35,720 nt of DNA from Candidatus Aerophobota bacterium (GTDB taxonomy: Bacteria > Aerophobota > Aerophobia > Aerophobales > JAGGVN01). Position numbers and translations under genes: made by a program. This document shows positions 32,808-35,720 of this stretch, one piece after another. How positions within the stretch are numbered: the first letter of the stretch is position 1; each line of letters starts with the position of its first letter. The notes beneath the pieces are model-generated. The model did not search any database, was not told the origin of the DNA, and saw only the letters and a list, made by a program, of their open reading frames with translations. The stretch spans positions 1 through 35,720 of the forward strand of contig JAGGVN010000025.1 of assembly GCA_021158005.1 (NCBI GenBank), given 5' to 3'.

Positions 32808-34397
32808 CTACTTTAAAGCACCACTATAGTACTTTTCATCCAGTACAGAAAATACATTCTTATAGGCTTTTGGGAAATACTTTTTGTAGAAATCTCCCAG
32901 TGCTTTATAATACTTAAGGAAATTCTCTTTACCTGTTCCCTCAACCTTATAATTTAAGGCGCTCTTATTAGCTATAGCAGCTTGTTCATCTGCCACTTTT
33001 TGGATATCACACTCAGGATCCGTTACTACGCTCTGAATAGCAGCAAGAACACATTTGTCAAAGGCCAACTTATTTTCCTCTTCAAGACCGTATTCAAAAG
33101 GTGCAGGCATATAAGGAAGTTCCTTTTGAATTTTTCGCACTCGCAAGTAATCAGGTGCCAACGACGCCAGAGCTTCTTCTATAGGTTTTACGTAAGGCAC
33201 ATTCGGTACTTTATAAGGTTCGAATCCAAAGCCCCAATCAGGTTTCTCCAAAAAACCACCGTAAACTAATCGTTTTAGTAACCTTCCTATTCCTGCTTCC
33301 GAGAGAATAATCCAGTCAAAAGCTGCTTTTTGTTGTTCCTTACTTAGTGCGGGGTTGATGGCTTTAAAATCAACCTTACAAGTGTTAACTAGAACTCCAT
33401 CGGGACCAGTTGGCAGAGGAGCTATTCCTTCAATATGCAGAGTAAGCTTATCTTCACCGTATCTGTGGGGGTGTCCCCAGTTTCTCAAAGTCATATGCAT
33501 ATCACTAGCTAACCTCATGGCTACTCGACCAGCATGCATATCTTCACGAGCTGTAAATGTAGTCGCTTCTACACCGGTAAGAACACATTTATATTTAAAA
33601 GCTAAATCTTTATATAACTGTAGAGGTTTGAGTGCCTCTGGAGCATTAAAAGCTGCTTTCCAGGTGTATTTACCGCTAGGATCCGGTTTCATTAGAGGAG
33701 TGGGAATACCATAGGTCATAGCTACTAAATAATAAAGATCCCAGGCTCCTTCTCCTGCTTCTAATTCAAATCCCCACCGTTTCTTTTTAGGATCGGTGAG
33801 TTTTCGAGCAATTTGAATAAAGTCATCCCAGGTCCAATTATCCGGGGGTCCGGGTATTCCTCTCCCATCAAAAAATCCTGCCTCCTTAAAAAAGTCTTTT
33901 CTATATCCAATTACATCTGAGTGATAATTATTCGTAGGAATCGCATAACATCGCCCATCTTTCCACGCGGCTTTCGTAAGCCTTTTATCCAGAGTCTTTA
34001 CCATGGGGTCTGCTTCTACCCACTCGGTGATATCAGCACATAGTCCTTTAGCTATGGCTGTACGAATACCACCAATTTTAACTGTAGGATAGTATGCTAA
34101 AGGTTCTCCTCCGGCTATGGCTGCCAATATCTTTTGCGTTGCTCCCTCTGCCCAAATGCTATAGGAGAGACCTTCTATTTTAACTGTGGGATGCAAATAC
34201 TCAATCATTGTTCGCATTACCTCGTCAATTGGTTCATAAAAAGCTCCACTATGGATAGCTTCCTCTCGCGGCATAAGCTTATACCGTGTATCATGGAATA
34301 TCACTCTTAAGGTTCTCTTCTCTGCCGCAAGACTAACACCACCCATTGTAAGAACTATTATACTCATCAAGAAACAGCTTACAATCTTTTTCTTCAT
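32808..34397 (-). CDS. Extracellular solute-binding protein of an ABC sugar importer
   Basis: This is a 529-residue family-1-type solute-binding protein, longer than common maltose-type proteins. A Sec signal 'MKKKIVSCFLMSIIVLTMGGVSLAA' ends without a lipobox cysteine, so it should be a free periplasmic protein, which hints at an outer membrane. The mature part starts 'EKRTLRVIFHDTRYKLMPREEAI'. 'NTWDDFIQIARKLTDPKKKRWGFELE'-like segments and 'CYAIPTNNYHSDVIGYRKDFFKEAG' are typical hinge-region features. AAGGAGG precedes the ATG. It is the first gene of the importer unit and follows a structured leader. The ligand is unknown. Confidence 0.9.
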   Translation of the reverse strand: MKKKIVSCFLMSIIVLTMGGVSLAAEKRTLRVIFHDTRYKLMPREEAIHSGAFYEPIDEVMRTMIEYLHPTVKIEGLSYSIWAEGATQKILAAIAGGEPLAYYPTVKIGGIRTAIAKGLCADITEWVEADPMVKTLDKRLTKAAWKDGRCYAIPTNNYHSDVIGYRKDFFKEAGFFDGRGIPGPPDNWTWDDFIQIARKLTDPKKKRWGFELEAGEGAWDLYYLVAMTYGIPTPLMKPDPSGKYTWKAAFNAPEALKPLQLYKDLAFKYKCVLTGVEATTFTAREDMHAGRVAMRLASDMHMTLRNWGHPHRYGEDKLTLHIEGIAPLPTGPDGVLVNTCKVDFKAINPALSKEQQKAAFDWIILSEAGIGRLLKRLVYGGFLEKPDWGFGFEPYKVPNVPYVKPIEEALASLAPDYLRVRKIQKELPYMPAPFEYGLEEENKLAFDKCVLAAIQSVVTDPECDIQKVADEQAAIANKSALNYKVEGTGKENFLKYYKALGDFYKKYFPKAYKNVFSVLDEKYYSGALK

Positions 34398-34438
34398 TAC
34401 TTACCTCCTTAAAATTAATTACATCGTTCATTTCTCGG

Positions 34439-34497
34439 GGAAAGCTCCTAAAAGAGAAGTTAATTTTCCAAAACTTCTCTTTCTTGGAAAGCTTTCC
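34439..34497 (-). promoter_or_regulatory. Large hairpin in the leader of the binding-protein gene
   Basis: An outer stem (GGAAAGCT, 34439-34446, with AGCTTTCC, 34490-34497) encloses a perfect 11-bp inner stem (AAAGAGAAGTT, 34451-34461, with AACTTCTCTTT, 34472-34482) around a 10-base loop. It ends about 27 nt before the gene's own ribosome-binding site. It may control translation or transcript stability. Confidence 0.55.
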
Positions 34498-34531
34498 TTT
34501 TTCCCCAGGATAGATTGGCCTGCCTACCTTT

Positions 34532-34543
34532 ATCACCTCCTTT
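34532..34543 (-). promoter_or_regulatory. Orphan perfect Shine-Dalgarno in the leader
   Basis: AAAGGAGGTGAT on the minus strand matches the full anti-Shine-Dalgarno tail of 16S rRNA. No ATG, GTG or TTG follows at a usable distance. It sits just upstream of the leader hairpin. Confidence 0.5.
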
Positions 34544-34696
34544 TCGGCCATTTATTCTATCTTCCCTTTTTTTCAAAAGAAAGATCTGACTTTATTTTCT
34601 AATTTATCTTCTTTGTTTGAAAAATTTACCCAGATTTCATATCTTGAAGATTAATCCTTAAATCATCCTTAATTTAGACAAGAACCAAAGACTTTT

Positions 34697-35401
34697 TCAA
34701 AAATCAGAATTTTTATCTTTCTCTTTTTCTTCCAATCTCTTGAGAACCCTATATATAGCACTCATTGTATGTTCTCGAGTTAACTTTTCAGCTAAGTCAA
34801 TATCTTTAGATTTAATAGCTTGAGCAATATCTCTATGTTCTTTTAAAGAGATCTCCCAGGATGAGGGAGCAGAAAGTCCTATTCTTTGATATCTTCTTAT
34901 AGGTAAGACGATACTTTCATATAAATTAATGAGTTTTTGATTCTTACTCATCTTTATCATTTTTCGGTGAAATTTAATATTTAATTTTTGTATTTCTTTA
35001 AAGTTATCTTCTTTTATCTTTTCTTCCATTAGGTTAAGAATAGAATCCAACTCTAAGACTTCTTTTTCTTCTGCAATAGGGATAGCGAGTCTAGTAGCGA
35101 AACTTTCCATCATACTCTTCATCTGATAAATTTCCTTAACTTCTCTGATGGATAATTTGGTGACATAGACCCCCTTTCGGGGAACTAGGAGAACCAGACC
35201 TTCACTGGCTAAAGTGCGGAAAGCTTCTCTTATGGGAGGGCGAGAAATATTTAGTGCCTGGGAAAGCCTGAATTCATTTATTTTTTCACCTGGTTTTAAA
35301 TTTTCTGAGATAATATTTTCCCGCAAAATCTCGGCAACTTTTGTGCTCATCAGCTTTGATTCTAATAAATCAGGCTTTATTTTTAATTGAGTAATATCCA
35401 T
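34697..35401 (-). CDS. GntR-family transcriptional regulator, FadR/FCD type
   Basis: This is a 234-residue regulator. The winged helix spans about residues 17-80 ('KVAEILRENIISENLKPGEKINEFRLSQALNISRPPIREAFRTLASEGLVLLVPRKGVYVTKLS'). The all-helical FCD effector domain follows. Of the four usual metal ligands, three histidines are visible ('KFHRKMIKMSKN', 'LKEHRDIAQAI', 'TREHTMSAIYR'). The first position, normally Asp four residues before the first His, is Asn ('LNIKFH'). It lies upstream of the importer unit on the same strand and is the likely local repressor. It has its own near-consensus promoter. Confidence 0.93.
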   Translation of the reverse strand: MDITQLKIKPDLLESKLMSTKVAEILRENIISENLKPGEKINEFRLSQALNISRPPIREAFRTLASEGLVLLVPRKGVYVTKLSIREVKEIYQMKSMMESFATRLAIPIAEEKEVLELDSILNLMEEKIKEDNFKEIQKLNIKFHRKMIKMSKNQKLINLYESIVLPIRRYQRIGLSAPSSWEISLKEHRDIAQAIKSKDIDLAEKLTREHTMSAIYRVLKRLEEKEKDKNSDF

Positions 35402-35453
35402 TTAGCTAACTATTCCTTATAATATAAATGTTTATTGTCTATTATATATTATG

Positions 35454-35481
35454 ATTATAATTGGTTTAAGAAAAATGTCAA
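35454..35481 (-). promoter_or_regulatory. Near-consensus promoter of the GntR-type gene
   Basis: On the minus strand, a perfect TTGACA (35476-35481) and a perfect TATAAT (35454-35459) are 16 bp apart, about 50 bp before the start codon. The region downstream is rich in ATTATAAT-like inverted repeats that could bind the regulator itself. Confidence 0.8.
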
Positions 35482-35720
35482 GAGCTCACGGTAAATTACA
35501 GAAAAATTGAAAGTTAATGTTGATTTGGGGAATCCTGGGGGAAATACATTAAAAAAAGAGATTTTTTTTAATAAGAAAACGGACGGGAGGGGAAAATTTA
35601 AAAGGATTCACCTTTTATTGGCAATCTAAGAGGTAAAAATAATAAAAAAGCAAATATCCTCTCATGTCCAAAATTTTGATGCCTCACCCCTTGTGGGTAG
35701 GGAGGGTGTTACTCCGGTGG
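35482..35720. other. Right-edge intergenic region
   Basis: I see no gene. At 35667-35680, TGTCCAAAATTTTG repeats 14 bases of the right terminal repeat of the IS3-type remnant (26261-26274). The following GC-rich segment (CACCCCTTGTGGGTAGGGAG) contrasts with the AT-rich surroundings. This may be the edge of another mobile element running out of the window. Confidence 0.3.

Larger units (their letters stand above)
34398..34696 (-). other. 299-bp leader/promoter region between GntR gene and importer unit
   Basis: Apart from the hairpin and the orphan ribosome-binding site, I see no gene and no convincing -35/-10 pair. TTGTCTAAATTA on the minus strand (near 34672-34683) resembles TTGTCTATTATA upstream of the gntR-type gene and could be a shared operator. 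Confidence 0.35.

Noticed and set aside
33355-33714. 119-codon plus-strand ORF
   Set aside because: It is a shadow of the solute-binding-protein gene on the opposite strand.
34333-34551. 72-codon ORF 'MAEKEVIKVGRPIYPG...' in the binding-protein leader
   Set aside because: It overlaps the binding-protein gene in another frame, has no ribosome-binding site before its ATG and contains the leader hairpin. It looks like chance, although the orphan ribosome-binding site lies inside it.
1-35720. CRISPR arrays, tRNA or rRNA genes, integrase attachment sites
   Set aside because: I looked for spaced direct repeats, cloverleaf-like segments and rRNA-like conserved stretches and saw none that I could support.

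Overview
The window is AT-rich and dense with bacterial genes. It contains no rRNA, tRNA or CRISPR that I can see. The organism looks like a deep-branching, probably uncultured bacterium. The evidence is bacterial sigma-70-type promoters (TTGACA/TATAAT), strong AAGGAGG ribosome-binding sites, FCD-type GntR and MoxR/DUF58/VWA genes, a solute-binding protein with a plain Sec signal and no lipobox (which hints at a periplasm), an archaeal-type phosphoglycerate mutase, and a myo-inositol-phosphate cluster best known from thermophiles. I cannot name the phylum from this sequence alone.

Left part (1-2327): a small DUF1858 redox-disulfide protein, a Gfo/Idh/MocA oxidoreductase on the minus strand, and gene-poor stretches holding decayed reading frames. 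An elaborate promoter region follows, with two sigma-70-like promoters, palindromes and an 11-bp inverted repeat.

Inositol operon (2328-5450, +): myo-inositol-1-phosphate synthase, a stand-alone CTP:inositol-1-phosphate cytidylyltransferase, and a membrane CDP-alcohol phosphotransferase. This gene order fits synthesis of di-myo-inositol phosphate (DIP), a compatible solute, or of an inositol phospholipid precursor. The phosphotransferase carries a second nucleotidyltransferase domain that has lost its catalytic motifs, and its CDP-alcohol motif is irregular.

MoxR/VWA operon (5542-15697, +): an exported GATase-like protein, a polytopic membrane protein, a membrane-anchored coiled-coil protein, a MoxR AAA+ ATPase, a DUF58 protein, a BatA-like VWA protein and a large protein with two VWA domains. 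Overlaps of 4-8 bases show tight coupling. These genes probably form an ATPase-driven, metal-dependent envelope complex of unknown task.

Middle (15704-18176): a DUF151 bifunctional-nuclease-family protein and archaeal-type phosphoglycerate mutase (both -), then a frameshifted, C-terminally truncated transaldolase/fructose-6-phosphate aldolase pseudogene (+).

Right part (18391-35401, all -): a carbohydrate-use locus. Read in the direction of transcription it has an FCD-type GntR regulator, a solute-binding protein and two ABC sugar permeases (ending at a clear terminator). Next come a TIM-barrel isomerase/epimerase, a 659-residue unrecognised protein, a DegT-type aminotransferase, a short decayed IS3-type element, a second DegT aminotransferase, a hydroxypyruvate-isomerase-like protein, a zinc-ligand-less MDR dehydrogenase, a GH42-type glycosidase, a polysaccharide-deacetylase-like protein, a tiny coupled ORF and an AEC-family transporter. 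No ABC ATPase is present, so the importer must borrow one. The combination suggests import and breakdown of an unusual, possibly amino- or keto-modified glycoside. The substrate cannot be read from the sequence.
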